Origin: Salinisphaera hydrothermalis | GTDB lineage: Bacteria; Pseudomonadota; Gammaproteobacteria; Nevskiales; Salinisphaeraceae | DNA length: 64,000 nucleotides | Strand: one strand, 5' to 3' | NCBI RefSeq assembly: GCF_040361195.1 | Contig: NZ_APNE01000001.1 | Shown: one piece after another, positions 34,792 to 43,828 of the stretch | Position numbering within the stretch: position 1 is the first letter of the stretch | Layout: each line of letters starts with the position of its first letter | Made by a program: the position numbers and the translations under genes | The notes under the pieces: model-generated | Told to the model about the DNA's origin: nothing | Databases searched by the model: none | Seen by the model: only the letters and a program-made list of their open reading frames with translations

Positions 34792-34988
34792 GTATTGGCT
34801 CCGATCGGTGAGATTGAGGACAATGGCCTCCGGGGCGTTTTGCGGCTGCGTCGCGATTGGCAGCCTAAGCCCGTCGGGCTTGGCGCAGGATCGTACGAAA
34901 CCTCAGCAACGCCCGGTAAAGCCGAATCCAGCCGGCAGAGGCAGTATGCACGGCTCCGGCGTGGATTGGTTGTGGGTTATTGGAATAT

Positions 34989-35006
34989 ACGGAGGACGTC
35001 CTCCGT
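34989..35006. promoter_or_regulatory. Perfect 18-bp palindrome, likely TetR operator
   Basis: ACGGAGGACGTCCTCCGT is fully self-complementary. It lies 27 bases before the TetR start and 197 bases before the paoA start, in the only gap between the divergent genes. A -10-like TATAC partly overlaps it (34986-34990). TetR-family dimers bind such palindromes, typically next to their own gene. Confidence 0.75.
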
Positions 35007-35033
35007 TTTGCAACAGGCTCGATCAGGCATGCA

Positions 35034-35633
35034 ATGAACAAGCCACCGGCGACAAACCAACGTCGAATGCGAGCGGATGCGCGGCGCAATCGTGAACGGC
35101 TGCTCGAAGCCGCGGCGACCGTGTTTGCCGAAGGCGGCGCCACGGCCAGCCGCGAAGCCGTGGCCCGGGAAGCCGGCGTCGGCATCGGTACCCTGTATCG
35201 ACACTTCCCGACCCGCGAGGCGTTGTACGAGGCGGTCTACGAACGCGCGGTCCTGCAGCTCGTGGAGTTTGCCGACACACTCGCGCAACGCGATGCGCCG
35301 ACTACGGCCCTACGCGAATGGTTGGCGGCGTTCGTATCGTTGGTGGCAACCAAGAAAGGCATGGCCGGTGCGTTAGCGCTCACCGCGGACCGGACCAAGG
35401 CGATCTCCTCACATCTGACGGTTCGGCTGACCGAAGCCCTGGCACGCTTGCTCGATCGCGCGGCGACGGCCGGCCGGATTCGCAGCGATGTCGGCGCGGA
35501 AGAATTGCTGCACGCGGTGGTGGGCATGTGCCTGCTTCAGGATCAGCCCGGCTGGCAAGCCAGCGTACGTCGGCTCACCGATCTGTTGGTCGATGGCTTG
35601 TGCGTCGACGGCCAGGGCGCGCCCAAGGCGTAA
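35034..35633 (+). CDS. TetR-family regulator, likely controlling paoABC
   Basis: A 199-aa repressor. The N-terminal HTH is at about residues 10-60: ARRNRERLLEAAATVFAEGGATASREAVAREAGVGIGTLYRHFPTREALYEAVYE, with the recognition helix in GIGTLYRHFP. The rest is a variable helical ligand domain (ALREWLAAFVSLVATKKGMAGALA...). The longer frame starts in the operator region, so ATG 35034 (MNKPPATNQRR) is used. Divergent from paoA over a perfect palindrome; an aldehyde or aromatic effector is a reasonable guess. Confidence 0.85.
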   Translation: MNKPPATNQRRMRADARRNRERLLEAAATVFAEGGATASREAVAREAGVGIGTLYRHFPTREALYEAVYERAVLQLVEFADTLAQRDAPTTALREWLAAFVSLVATKKGMAGALALTADRTKAISSHLTVRLTEALARLLDRAATAGRIRSDVGAEELLHAVVGMCLLQDQPGWQASVRRLTDLLVDGLCVDGQGAPKA

Positions 35634-35655
35634 TGGAACACGTTCTAGATGGTAT

Positions 35656-37032
35656 CTAGTCGGGCCCTCTGCGCAGCAGCACATACAGGCCTGCCGCCAG
35701 GACGAACCCCACCAAAAACGTGATATCGCCGATGTCAGGCACCTGCCGGGCAATGAAGCCGACGAATAGCTCCTGGTTGGAAAACAGCAGGATCGAAACG
35801 ACCATCCCGATCAGCATGGCGACGGGGCCTGCGCGGTTGCGGTAATGCGCGTCGTAGAGGTGCGCGTCCACGCGCTGGCCGCGGCGCATGAGCTGGTCGG
35901 CGAAGAACACACCCAGCCAGGGCCCGATCCAGTAGGCGATGATCAGAAGAAAATTCGTGTATTCGGTACCGGCGTCGGCCAGCGCCGACCAGGCGAGCAG
36001 GAAGCCGATCGCACCGAAGAGCAGGGCCACCACGGCACGGCGCAGTTTCAGCGGCAGCTTGATGCCCATGGTGAGAAAGGCCATGGCGCCGGAATACGTG
36101 TTCAATACGTTGGCCGCGATAGCCCCCAGCGCCACGGCCAGCAGCGTCAGATGAGCGAGCACGGTTGGCAACTGGCCGGTGAAAGCGCTGACCGGGTTCG
36201 TAGCGCTGGTGCCGCCGGCGGTCACCGAGGCGGCGCCGGCGATTTCCAGCACCATGCAGGCGATGAACAGGCCGAAGCCGGCAGACACGCCGACGGCGCG
36301 CGGGCTGGTGCTTTCGGGCAGATAACGCGTGTAGTCCGCGGCGTAGGGGTTCCAGCCGGCCGCATAGCCGAACGCGGTGCCGACCGTGAGCAGAAAACTG
36401 CCGGGCAGTGGATGGGTTGCCGCGGCGGGCTGGGTTTTGCCGAGCAATACGAACGACGACATGGCAAAAACGACGCCTAGAAAAATCAGGGCGTAGCGCT
36501 CGAATGCGTGCACCAGGTTGTGACCGAAAAAAGCGATCGCGATCTGGATGACGACAATGATCACCAGGCTCGCCAGCGCCGGCAGCCCGCTCAACGCGCT
36601 CAGGGCAAATGCGCCGCTGACGCTGTTGACGGCGAACCAGCCAATGCCCGCCGTGATGGCCATGAGCCCGGAAGGCAACAGATTGCCCCAGTAACCGAAA
36701 GCAGCGCGCCCCAGCACCATCTGCGGTACGCCATAGCGTGGGCCGCGTGCTGAGAGCAGCCCGTGTGCGATGGCGCCGAGCGCGGTGCCGATGGTGAGCG
36801 CGACGACCGCTTGCCAGAACGGCAGGCCGAAGACGCCGACGGCGAGCACGCCGATGAAGACGGTAGCGAACTCCAGATTCGGTGCGATCCACGTCCAGAG
36901 CATTTGCGACGGGCGACCGTGGCGTTCGCTGGCCGGGATGAACTCGATGCCGCCCGGTTCCACGGCGACCACGCGATCGCCATAGAGGCCGGGGCGTACC
37001 GGCTCGTCGCTACTCGGTGCCGTGTTTGCCAC
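35656..37032 (-). CDS. NCS1-family purine/cytosine permease
   Basis: A 458-aa, 12-helix inner-membrane transporter of the nucleobase:cation symporter-1 family (cytosine/purines/allantoin). Marks: GPRYGVPQMVLGRAAFGYWGNLLPSGLMAITAGIGWFAVNSVSG in the helix 2-3 region, GTAFGYAAGWNPYAADYTRYLPES in helix 6, and VLNTYSGAMAFL. NCS1 substrates range over cytosine, uracil, allantoin and vitamins; the substrate here is unknown. It is convergent with the TetR gene; a 6-bp stem (35645-35650 with 35654-35659) spans its stop. Confidence 0.85.
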   Translation of the reverse strand: MANTAPSSDEPVRPGLYGDRVVAVEPGGIEFIPASERHGRPSQMLWTWIAPNLEFATVFIGVLAVGVFGLPFWQAVVALTIGTALGAIAHGLLSARGPRYGVPQMVLGRAAFGYWGNLLPSGLMAITAGIGWFAVNSVSGAFALSALSGLPALASLVIIVVIQIAIAFFGHNLVHAFERYALIFLGVVFAMSSFVLLGKTQPAAATHPLPGSFLLTVGTAFGYAAGWNPYAADYTRYLPESTSPRAVGVSAGFGLFIACMVLEIAGAASVTAGGTSATNPVSAFTGQLPTVLAHLTLLAVALGAIAANVLNTYSGAMAFLTMGIKLPLKLRRAVVALLFGAIGFLLAWSALADAGTEYTNFLLIIAYWIGPWLGVFFADQLMRRGQRVDAHLYDAHYRNRAGPVAMLIGMVVSILLFSNQELFVGFIARQVPDIGDITFLVGFVLAAGLYVLLRRGPD

Positions 37033-37250
37033 TCGCTGTCTCCCCAGGGCTGTGATCTTGGCTGAAGAATTAAACGGTTATATCGCGGTCCGCGTTCACG
37101 CCGGCGGCGCCTCTACAAAAGCAAATTCCGAGCCATGAACGCCGGTCCGCGGCCTGGGGATACCGAGGTGCGGTCGCGGTCGCCAGGCATCGAAAACAGG
37201 GGTTCGGGGCATGCGCGAGGACGCCTCATCTGGGCCGGTCGGGGCCGTAC

Positions 37251-37628
37251 TCAGCTGCTGGCCCGCCAGACGCCAATCAACAGCGCGACCCAGCCGCCGA
37301 TGAGCAGAACACCGCCGATCGGCGTGATTGCGCCAAGAATCCTTACCCCCGAGCCGGCCAGCAGATAGAGGCTGCCGGAAAAAATGAAGGTGCCGGCAAT
37401 GAAGCACCAGGCGGCTGTGGACATGGCCGCGCCGGTGAGGCCTGTGCGCATCAGCACGCCGAGCGCGAGCAACGCCAGGGCGTGATAGAACTGATACTGC
37501 TCGGCGGTATGCCAAACGTCCTGCATTTTTTCCGATAGATGCGAGGACAGGGCATGCGCCCCGAACGCGCCGAGACAGACGGCAAGCCCGCCGTAGAGCG
37601 CGGCAAAGATCAGGGTGATCCGGATCAT
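37251..37628 (-). CDS. DUF423 (YgdD-type) membrane protein
   Basis: A 125-aa four-helix inner-membrane protein. The signature GGLAVCLGAFGAHALSSHLSEKMQDVWHTAEQYQFYHALALL is the DUF423 hallmark; hydrophobic segments also fill 70-120. Function unknown in the family. Its ATG overlaps the phzF-like gene stop by 4 bases, so the two are co-translated. The 218-base gap to the NCS1 gene start (37033-37250) shows nothing recognisable. Confidence 0.85.
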   Translation of the reverse strand: MIRITLIFAALYGGLAVCLGAFGAHALSSHLSEKMQDVWHTAEQYQFYHALALLALGVLMRTGLTGAAMSTAAWCFIAGTFIFSGSLYLLAGSGVRILGAITPIGGVLLIGGWVALLIGVWRASS

Positions 37629-38461
37629 GTTCGGGTTCCCGGGTCGAGAAATGTCGTGCCGGTGGCAAAGGTCACAGCCTGCCCGCCGATATGCACGCGA
37701 TCGCCGTCGACGCGGCAGAGCAGCTCGCCGCCACGCGTCGAGATCTGGCGTGCCGCGAGTTCGCGCTTGCCCAGGCGCTCGGCCCAGTAGGGCGCGAGCG
37801 TGCAGTGGGCCGAACCGGTGACCGGGTCTTCGTCGACGCCGTGCCCGGGTGCAAAGTAGCGCGAGACGAAATCGTGTTGGCCATCATCGGCCGGCGCGGT
37901 GGCGATGAAGCCGAGATTGGTGCGGGCCGAATGCCGCGCCAGGGCGCGCATGTCGGGCTCGAGTGCGGCGACGTCGGCGGCGCTGTCGAAGACCGCCAGA
38001 TAATTCGTGGCGGCGTACCAGGCGTGCGCCTCGCCGCCGAGCGCGGCCGCGACGTCGGCGATATCGTGATCGACGGGCTGGGCTACCCGGGCCGGCAGAT
38101 CCAGCCAGAGCCGGTCATCGCTTGCGCTGATGCCGAGCTCGCCGGCGAAGCGGGTCACGAAGGTGAGTGGGGCCTCGTAGCTGTCCATTTCGTTGAGCAG
38201 CACGTGTGCACTGGCCAGCGTCGCATGACCGCAGAGTTCCACTTCCACTGCGGGCGTGAACCAGCGTAGCTCGTGGCGGCCGCCCGCGCCCGGCACGACG
38301 AACGCGGTCTCCGAGAGATTGTGCTCGGCCGCGATCGCCGCCAGCGTTTGATCGTCGGGCCACGCATCGAGCACGTAGACCGCGGCCGGATTGCCGGCGA
38401 AGACCCGGTCGGTGAAGGCGTCGACCTGGTGAAACGTCAGCGGCTGTCGTCCGATTGTCAT
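37625..38461 (-). CDS. PhzF-family isomerase
   Basis: A 278-aa protein with the diaminopimelate-epimerase-like two-lobed fold. Marks: FHQVDAFTDRVFAGNPAAVYVLD at the start, the active-site Glu in EHNLSETAFV, RWFTPAVEVELCGHATLASAHVLL, VSRYFAPGHGVDEDPVTGSAHCTLAPYW, and RGGELLCRV. In phenazine makers PhzF isomerises DHHA; most homologues, as here without other phz genes, have unknown roles. Divergent from ppk. Confidence 0.85.
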   Translation of the reverse strand: MTIGRQPLTFHQVDAFTDRVFAGNPAAVYVLDAWPDDQTLAAIAAEHNLSETAFVVPGAGGRHELRWFTPAVEVELCGHATLASAHVLLNEMDSYEAPLTFVTRFAGELGISASDDRLWLDLPARVAQPVDHDIADVAAALGGEAHAWYAATNYLAVFDSAADVAALEPDMRALARHSARTNLGFIATAPADDGQHDFVSRYFAPGHGVDEDPVTGSAHCTLAPYWAERLGKRELAARQISTRGGELLCRVDGDRVHIGGQAVTFATGTTFLDPGTRT

Positions 38462-38528
38462 AAAGGTGTCATGTAATGTGGTTTGTCAGGTGGCTGCGGC
38501 TACCGTAATCGCACGAGGAGAGTTTCTC

Positions 38529-40628
38529 ATGACCGAAACCGCCGATGTGCCGGCTGTGCCCACGCCGGATGAATTCGACGCGCCGGAATTATTCATCAAC
38601 CGGGAGTTGTCGCTGCTCGAATTCAACGATCGCGTCCTGGCGCAGGCCCAGGATGAATCGGTGCCGCTGCTCGAGCGGTTGAAGTTTCTATGTATTTCCT
38701 CGACCAATCTGGATGAGTTCTTCGAAGTCCGCGTGGCCGGGCTGAAGCAGAAAGCCGAACTGCTGGATACGCCCGGGGAGGCGGACAATCGCACGCCCAG
38801 CGATGTGCTGCGTGCGATCAGCGAACGCGCGCATACGCTGGTGGACAACCAGTACGCCACGCTCAACGACGAGATCATCCCGGCGCTGGAGGCCGAGGGC
38901 ATTCGTTTTCTGCGGCGTGCCGAATGGAACCCGAAACAACGCGCCTGGCTGGCCGAATATTTCGAGGAAGAACTGCTGCCCGTGATCAGCCCGATCGGGC
39001 TCGATCCAGCCCATCCGTTTCCGCGCATTCTCAACAAATCGCTGAACTTCATCGTCTCGCTCGACGGGACTGATGCGTTTGGGCGCAAGATCCGGCATGC
39101 CGTAGTGCAGGCGCCGCGCGCCCTGCCGCGCATCATCCAGTTGCCGCAGGCTGAAACCGACAGCGGGTCGCACGATTTCGTGTTTCTGTCGTCGATCATC
39201 CACGCGCATGTGGAAGATCTGTTCCCCAGCATGCGGGCACAGGGCTGCTACCAGTTCCGTGTGACGCGCAATTCCGATCTGTACGTGGACGAGGAAGAAG
39301 TCGACGATCTGCTACGGGCGGTCGAAGGTGAACTGCCAGGTCGGCGCTATGGCGATTGTGTTCGCCTGGAGGTGGCCCACAACTGCCCGGTCGAGCTGTC
39401 GGACTATCTGCTCGCGCGCTTCCTGCTCACCCGTGAGGATTTGTATCAGGTCAACGGGCCGGTCAACGTCAACCGGCTCATGTCGTTGCAGAGCACGGTG
39501 GACCGGCCCGATCTGAAATACCCGGCGTTCACCCCGCGTCTGCCGAATGCGTTGGCCCCATCGGGCGATTTGTTCGCGGAAATCCGGGCCGGCGATGTGT
39601 TGTTGCATCATCCGTTCGATTCCTTCCTGCCGGTGATCGATTTCGTGCGCCGGGCGGGATCGGATCCCAAGGTGTTGGCGATCAAGCAGACGCTGTATCG
39701 CACCGGGCCGAAATCGGCCGTGGTCGATGCCCTGGTCGAGGCCGCGCGCGCAGGCAAGGAAGTGACCGTGGTGGTCGAGCTGCGGGCGCGTTTCGACGAG
39801 GCCGACAACATCGAGCTCGCCAACCGCCTGCAGGCTGCCGGTGCCCACGTCGTCTATGGCGTGGTCGGCTACAAGACGCACGCCAAGATGACGCTCATCG
39901 TGCGGCGTGAGGCCGACGGGCTGCACAACTACGTGCATGTCGGCACCGGCAACTATCATCCCAAGACGGCGCGCCTGTACACCGACTACGGGCTGATGTC
40001 CTGTGATCCGGCGCTCGGCAATGACGTGCACGAAATCTTTCTGCAGCTCACCAGCCTGGGCAAGGTCAGCGGGCTGGAGCGCATCGTCGATGCGCCGTTC
40101 CGATTGCACGATGCGATCATCGCCAAGATTGCGCGCGAAGCGGACGCCGCAGCGGCGGGACGGCCAGCCTGGATCGTCGCCAAGATGAATTCGCTGGTCG
40201 AGCCGGGCGTGATCCGGGCGCTGTATGCGGCGTCGGTGGCCGGCGTACAGATCGATCTGATTGTGCGCGGGATCTGTTGTCTGCGCCCGGGCATCGCGGG
40301 TGTGTCCGACAACATCCGCGTGCGTTCGATCGTGGGGCGGTTTCTCGAGCACACGCGGGTCTTTCATTTTGCCGGCGACGGCGAGCCCGAACTGTATCTG
40401 TCCAGTGCCGACTGGATGGACCGCAACTTCTTCCGGCGTGTGGAGATCTGCTTTCCCGTGACCTCGTCGGCGGTATATGATCGTGTCCAGCGCGAGCTGG
40501 GACTCTACCTGGCCGATAATAGCGGCGCTTGGCTGCTCGGCGAGGATGGACGTTACACACGGGCACTGCCGGCGGCGGATGAGCCCGTTGTTTCGGTGCA
40601 GAAGCGTCTCATGGAGGGACCGGGATAG
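38529..40628 (+). CDS. ppk: Polyphosphate kinase 1
   Basis: A 699-aa cytoplasmic enzyme making polyphosphate from ATP, reversibly. The N-terminal domain begins ELFINRELSLLEFNDRVLAQAQ. Conserved later parts include HPFDSFLPVIDFVRRAGSDPKVLAIKQTLYRTG, VELRARFDEADNIELANRLQAAGAHVVYGVVGYKTHAKM (autophosphorylated His expected in KTHAK), YVHVGTGNYHPKTARLYTDYGLM, and a second phospholipase-D-like HTRVFHFAGDGEPELYLSSADWMDRNFFRRVE. ATG 38529 follows a CGAGGAG box; the frame opens 21 codons earlier. Confidence 0.95.
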   Translation: MTETADVPAVPTPDEFDAPELFINRELSLLEFNDRVLAQAQDESVPLLERLKFLCISSTNLDEFFEVRVAGLKQKAELLDTPGEADNRTPSDVLRAISERAHTLVDNQYATLNDEIIPALEAEGIRFLRRAEWNPKQRAWLAEYFEEELLPVISPIGLDPAHPFPRILNKSLNFIVSLDGTDAFGRKIRHAVVQAPRALPRIIQLPQAETDSGSHDFVFLSSIIHAHVEDLFPSMRAQGCYQFRVTRNSDLYVDEEEVDDLLRAVEGELPGRRYGDCVRLEVAHNCPVELSDYLLARFLLTREDLYQVNGPVNVNRLMSLQSTVDRPDLKYPAFTPRLPNALAPSGDLFAEIRAGDVLLHHPFDSFLPVIDFVRRAGSDPKVLAIKQTLYRTGPKSAVVDALVEAARAGKEVTVVVELRARFDEADNIELANRLQAAGAHVVYGVVGYKTHAKMTLIVRREADGLHNYVHVGTGNYHPKTARLYTDYGLMSCDPALGNDVHEIFLQLTSLGKVSGLERIVDAPFRLHDAIIAKIAREADAAAAGRPAWIVAKMNSLVEPGVIRALYAASVAGVQIDLIVRGICCLRPGIAGVSDNIRVRSIVGRFLEHTRVFHFAGDGEPELYLSSADWMDRNFFRRVEICFPVTSSAVYDRVQRELGLYLADNSGAWLLGEDGRYTRALPAADEPVVSVQKRLMEGPG

Positions 40629-40771
40629 GACCACGATCACGACTGGTTATGAACCCAGATCGGCGTTTGTGGTCCGAGGCATAAGGGCCTAACACTCGTG
40701 GCTCGGCACGGCCGGCCACCCGATCCAACGAACCGCGCGGCGGTTCGATTCTCAAGAAGGGAATGACCAGC

Positions 40772-41767
40772 ATGAAACGATGGATGACCGCACTGGCCGG
40801 GATGATGCTTGTCATCGCCGGTGGCCTGGGCACCAGTAGCGCCGCGATCGCCGGCAGTGATCAGGCACAGAAGCTGGATGACGCAACCAGCGTGCTCCAG
40901 CAGTTCGTCAACATCCCGGAAAACAAGATCCCCTCGGCGCTGCTGCGCCAGGCCTACGGCATCGCCGTCATTCCGAACGTACTCAAAATCGGGTTCATCG
41001 GCGCCGGTGAGCATGGCGACGGCGTGCTGTCGGTGCGCACCGCGGACGGCAAGTGGTCGGACCCGACCTTCATCAGCCTCGCGGGCGGATCAATCGGCTT
41101 CCAGGCCGGCGTGTCCTCGACCGACATCATCCTGGTATTCAAGACGCAGCGCAGCATCGATCGTATCGCCAACGGCCAGTTTAGCCTCGGCGCGGATGCG
41201 TCCGTGGCCGCCGGGCCGATCGGTCGCAAGGTGAGTGCTTCGACCAACGGCGACTTCGATGCCGAGGTGTATTCCTACTCGCGTTCGCGCGGCCTGTTCG
41301 GTGGCGTGTCGCTCAGCGGTGCGCATATCGCCATCAAGAAAGACTGGAACTGGTTGTATTACAACAAGCCCGGTATCAGTGCCCATACACTGCTCATGCG
41401 TGACAGCAACGACCTGCCGCCGTCGGGCAAGCGATTCGTATATACGCTCAACCAGTACATGCCGGCGTCGAACGACCACTTTCATTACGATTCGAACACG
41501 CAGGGGTCCAACGGCAATAGCGGTAACGGCGCCAGCAACGATAGCGGTTATACGGGCGCCGGTAGCAATGCCGATAACGCGTCGAATCAGCAGGGATATG
41601 GCCAGACCCGGCCCTACAACGGCGGCTCGGGTAGCGGCGTGACCGTACAGCAGAACGGCGGCAGCACCGGTAACGGCGGCACCAACGCCGACGGGACCTC
41701 GGACTACAGCGGCAATTACGGTAGCAGCAGCTATAAAAACCAGCAGAACGGCAGCACGGGGCAGTAG
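40772..41767 (+). CDS. Secreted SYLF-domain lipid-binding protein with Asn/Gly/Ser-rich tail
   Basis: A 331-aa protein. A signal peptide covers residues ~1-28 (MTALAGMMLVIAGGLGTSSAAIAG). Residues ~35-220 are the SYLF/YSC84 domain: IPSALLRQAYGIAVIPNVLKIGFIGAGEHGDGVLSVR, GSIGFQAGVSSTDIILVFKTQRSIDRIANGQFSLGADASVAAGP, and YSYSRSRGLFGGVSLSGAHIAI. Such domains bind phosphoinositides in eukaryotes and mediate lipid contact in bacteria. The last ~95 residues are a low-complexity tail rich in Asn, Gly, Ser and Tyr with no fold. An AAGGG box favours ATG 40772 over 40763. Confidence 0.82.
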   Translation: MKRWMTALAGMMLVIAGGLGTSSAAIAGSDQAQKLDDATSVLQQFVNIPENKIPSALLRQAYGIAVIPNVLKIGFIGAGEHGDGVLSVRTADGKWSDPTFISLAGGSIGFQAGVSSTDIILVFKTQRSIDRIANGQFSLGADASVAAGPIGRKVSASTNGDFDAEVYSYSRSRGLFGGVSLSGAHIAIKKDWNWLYYNKPGISAHTLLMRDSNDLPPSGKRFVYTLNQYMPASNDHFHYDSNTQGSNGNSGNGASNDSGYTGAGSNADNASNQQGYGQTRPYNGGSGSGVTVQQNGGSTGNGGTNADGTSDYSGNYGSSSYKNQQNGSTGQ

Positions 41768-41773
41768 CGTCTA

Positions 41774-42481
41774 TTGCGGTTCCTGCTCAAACGTCCGTTT
41801 CGCGAAATTGCGATCATCGCCGTCGTCGTCGCCCTGGCGCCGGCGGCGGTGCTGTTGATCTTCCGCGTCATCAACCCGCCGGCGAGCGCATTCATGACGC
41901 TCACGGCTGCCAAACTTCACAATCAGCATCCCGCGCGCGAGATTGTCCATCAATGGGTCGATCTCGATCGAATTGCTGACTGCATGCCGCTGGCTGCCGT
42001 CGCCGGCGAGGATCAGACCTTTCCTTCCAATCACGGATTCGTCTGGTCCTCAATCGAACGTGCCCTTAAACACAATGCCGACGGGGGCGCCGTCCACGGG
42101 GCGAGCACCATCACCCAGCAGACGGCCAAGAACTTGTTTCTGATCCCGGCCAAGAGCTATATCCGCAAGGGCATCGAGGCCTACATCACGGTGTGGATGG
42201 ATCTGTTGTGGTCCAAGCGTCGGGTGATCGAGGTCTATCTCAATATCGCCCAGTTCAGCGATACGGCCTTCGGCGTTCAGGCCGCCGCCAAACAACTGTT
42301 TCACCGCAATGCATCCCAATTGTCTCGCGGCGAATGCGCGGCGCTCGCGGCGGTGCTCCCGGCCCCCGACGAGTATGATGCCGCGCACCCCGGTCGTTAT
42401 GTCTCTGGCCGGCAGGCATGGATCCTGCGTCAGATGCGGCATCTGGGGCCGCATTATCTCGACGACGCGCTGGACAATTAA
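41774..42481 (+). CDS. mtgA: Monofunctional biosynthetic peptidoglycan transglycosylase
   Basis: A 235-aa GT51 enzyme polymerising lipid II glycan strands at the outer face of the inner membrane. One N-terminal TM anchor (~10-32). Motif 1 holds the catalytic Glu79 in GEDQTF, motif 2 is GASTITQQTAKNLFL, and motif 3 is RRVIEVYLNIAQF. The start must be TTG 41774, 6 bases after the SYLF stop, since the next ATG would remove the membrane anchor. Motif 1 is unusual: where E. coli has FPEHWGFD, this reads FPSNHGFV, with the His moved one place and Val for Asp. Confidence 0.87.
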   Translation: MRFLLKRPFREIAIIAVVVALAPAAVLLIFRVINPPASAFMTLTAAKLHNQHPAREIVHQWVDLDRIADCMPLAAVAGEDQTFPSNHGFVWSSIERALKHNADGGAVHGASTITQQTAKNLFLIPAKSYIRKGIEAYITVWMDLLWSKRRVIEVYLNIAQFSDTAFGVQAAAKQLFHRNASQLSRGECAALAAVLPAPDEYDAAHPGRYVSGRQAWILRQMRHLGPHYLDDALDN

Positions 42482-42604
42482 TAGATGTAGAATGCAGGTA
42501 GCGCTTCGGGCCCGTCCCGCGATGGCTATCGCCGCACGGGTCGTGGAACCGGGCGGTTTCGAGTTTCGTTTCCATACCGGCCGGCGCCGACCGGCTCATT
42601 GCCC

Positions 42605-43621
42605 ATGCTGACAACGAGCGATTTCAAACCGGCGTTCTGGTTGCGTAACCCGCACGCGCAGACGTTATTCGCGTCTCAGGTGCGGGCCTTGCCGCCGCTG
42701 GCGGTCGAGCCCGAGCGGCTCGAACTCGACGACGGCGACTTCATCGACCTCTCCTGGCTGCCGGAGGCCGATCTGGCTGAAGACGCGCCGCTGGTGCTGG
42801 TACTACACGGGCTCAATGGATCGCTTGAATCCAAGTATGCCCGAGGCCTGCTGCGTCAGGTCGCCGCCCACAGCGCCCGCGGGGTGCTGATGCATTTCCG
42901 TGGCGCGGCGGGTCCTAATCGTTTGTCCCGTTCGTATCACTCGGGCGAGACCGGTGACGTCGGGCTCGTGTTGGAGCGCCTGCGCGCTCGTTATCCGCGC
43001 GCGCCGATCGGTGCCGCCGGTTATTCGCTGGGCGGTAATGTCCTGCTGAAATATCTCGGCGAGCAGGGCAGTGATTCGCCATTGTCATGTGCGGTCGCCG
43101 TGTCCGTGCCGTACGACCTGGAGACCTGTGCATATGCCGTGCAGAAAGGGTTTTCTCGCCTGTATCAGACGCATCTGATCAACGGGATGCGCGAGATCGT
43201 CGAGGCCAAGGTGCGTGACGGCATCATCGAGCGACCGTTGCCGGATTTGCGCAGCCTGCGCGATTTTCCGAGCTTCGACAATGCAATCACCGCGCCGCTC
43301 AATGGCTTCGCCAATGCCATGGACTATTACGCCCGTTCGAGTAGCCGGTCTTTTCTCAAGCGCATTCGCACGCCGACGCTGGTTCTGCATGCGCGCGACG
43401 ATCCGTTCATGGCGCCCGAGGTGGTACCGAGCGCCGACGAACTATCGGACACGATCCGCTTCGAGCTGTCGGAGCACGGCGGCCACGTTGGTTTCGTGTC
43501 CGCCGGCCGTTTTGGTGCGCCGGTTTATTGGCTGGAGGAGCGTATCCCGAGCTACTTCCGGGGCCGGCTGCCCGGCTTCGAACCGGTTGCCGAGGACAGC
43601 CCGGTCGGCGAGACCGGATGA
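42605..43621 (+). CDS. yheT: YheT-family alpha/beta hydrolase
   Basis: A 338-aa predicted esterase. Family marks: FKPAFWLRNPHAQTLFASQVR at the start, DFIDLSWLP, LVLVLHGLNGSLESKYARGLL, HFRGAAGPNRLSRSYHSGETGDV, the nucleophile elbow GYSLGGNVLLKYLGE, the late Asp in LHARDDPFM and His in EHGGHVGFV. Physiological role unknown; homologues are linked with short-chain ester hydrolysis. ATG 42605 chosen; the frame opens two codons earlier at TTG. Confidence 0.88.
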   Translation: MLTTSDFKPAFWLRNPHAQTLFASQVRALPPLAVEPERLELDDGDFIDLSWLPEADLAEDAPLVLVLHGLNGSLESKYARGLLRQVAAHSARGVLMHFRGAAGPNRLSRSYHSGETGDVGLVLERLRARYPRAPIGAAGYSLGGNVLLKYLGEQGSDSPLSCAVAVSVPYDLETCAYAVQKGFSRLYQTHLINGMREIVEAKVRDGIIERPLPDLRSLRDFPSFDNAITAPLNGFANAMDYYARSSSRSFLKRIRTPTLVLHARDDPFMAPEVVPSADELSDTIRFELSEHGGHVGFVSAGRFGAPVYWLEERIPSYFRGRLPGFEPVAEDSPVGETG

Positions 43622-43828
43622 CAAGGCTTTGGCCAAGCTGTATATCGGCCGCCGCAGCCGGGCTATACACGCTCGACAGGACTGCATCGGGATGAGACCG
43701 AATCGAGCATAGGCCGCTCGGATAGGCCGTATTGGGCCAGATTGCGTTGTAACTCCGTATCCATACGCTCGTCCGGACGATAGCGCATGCCGTATGCTGG
43801 CGCGATCTGCCACGATCGACTGAACGCG

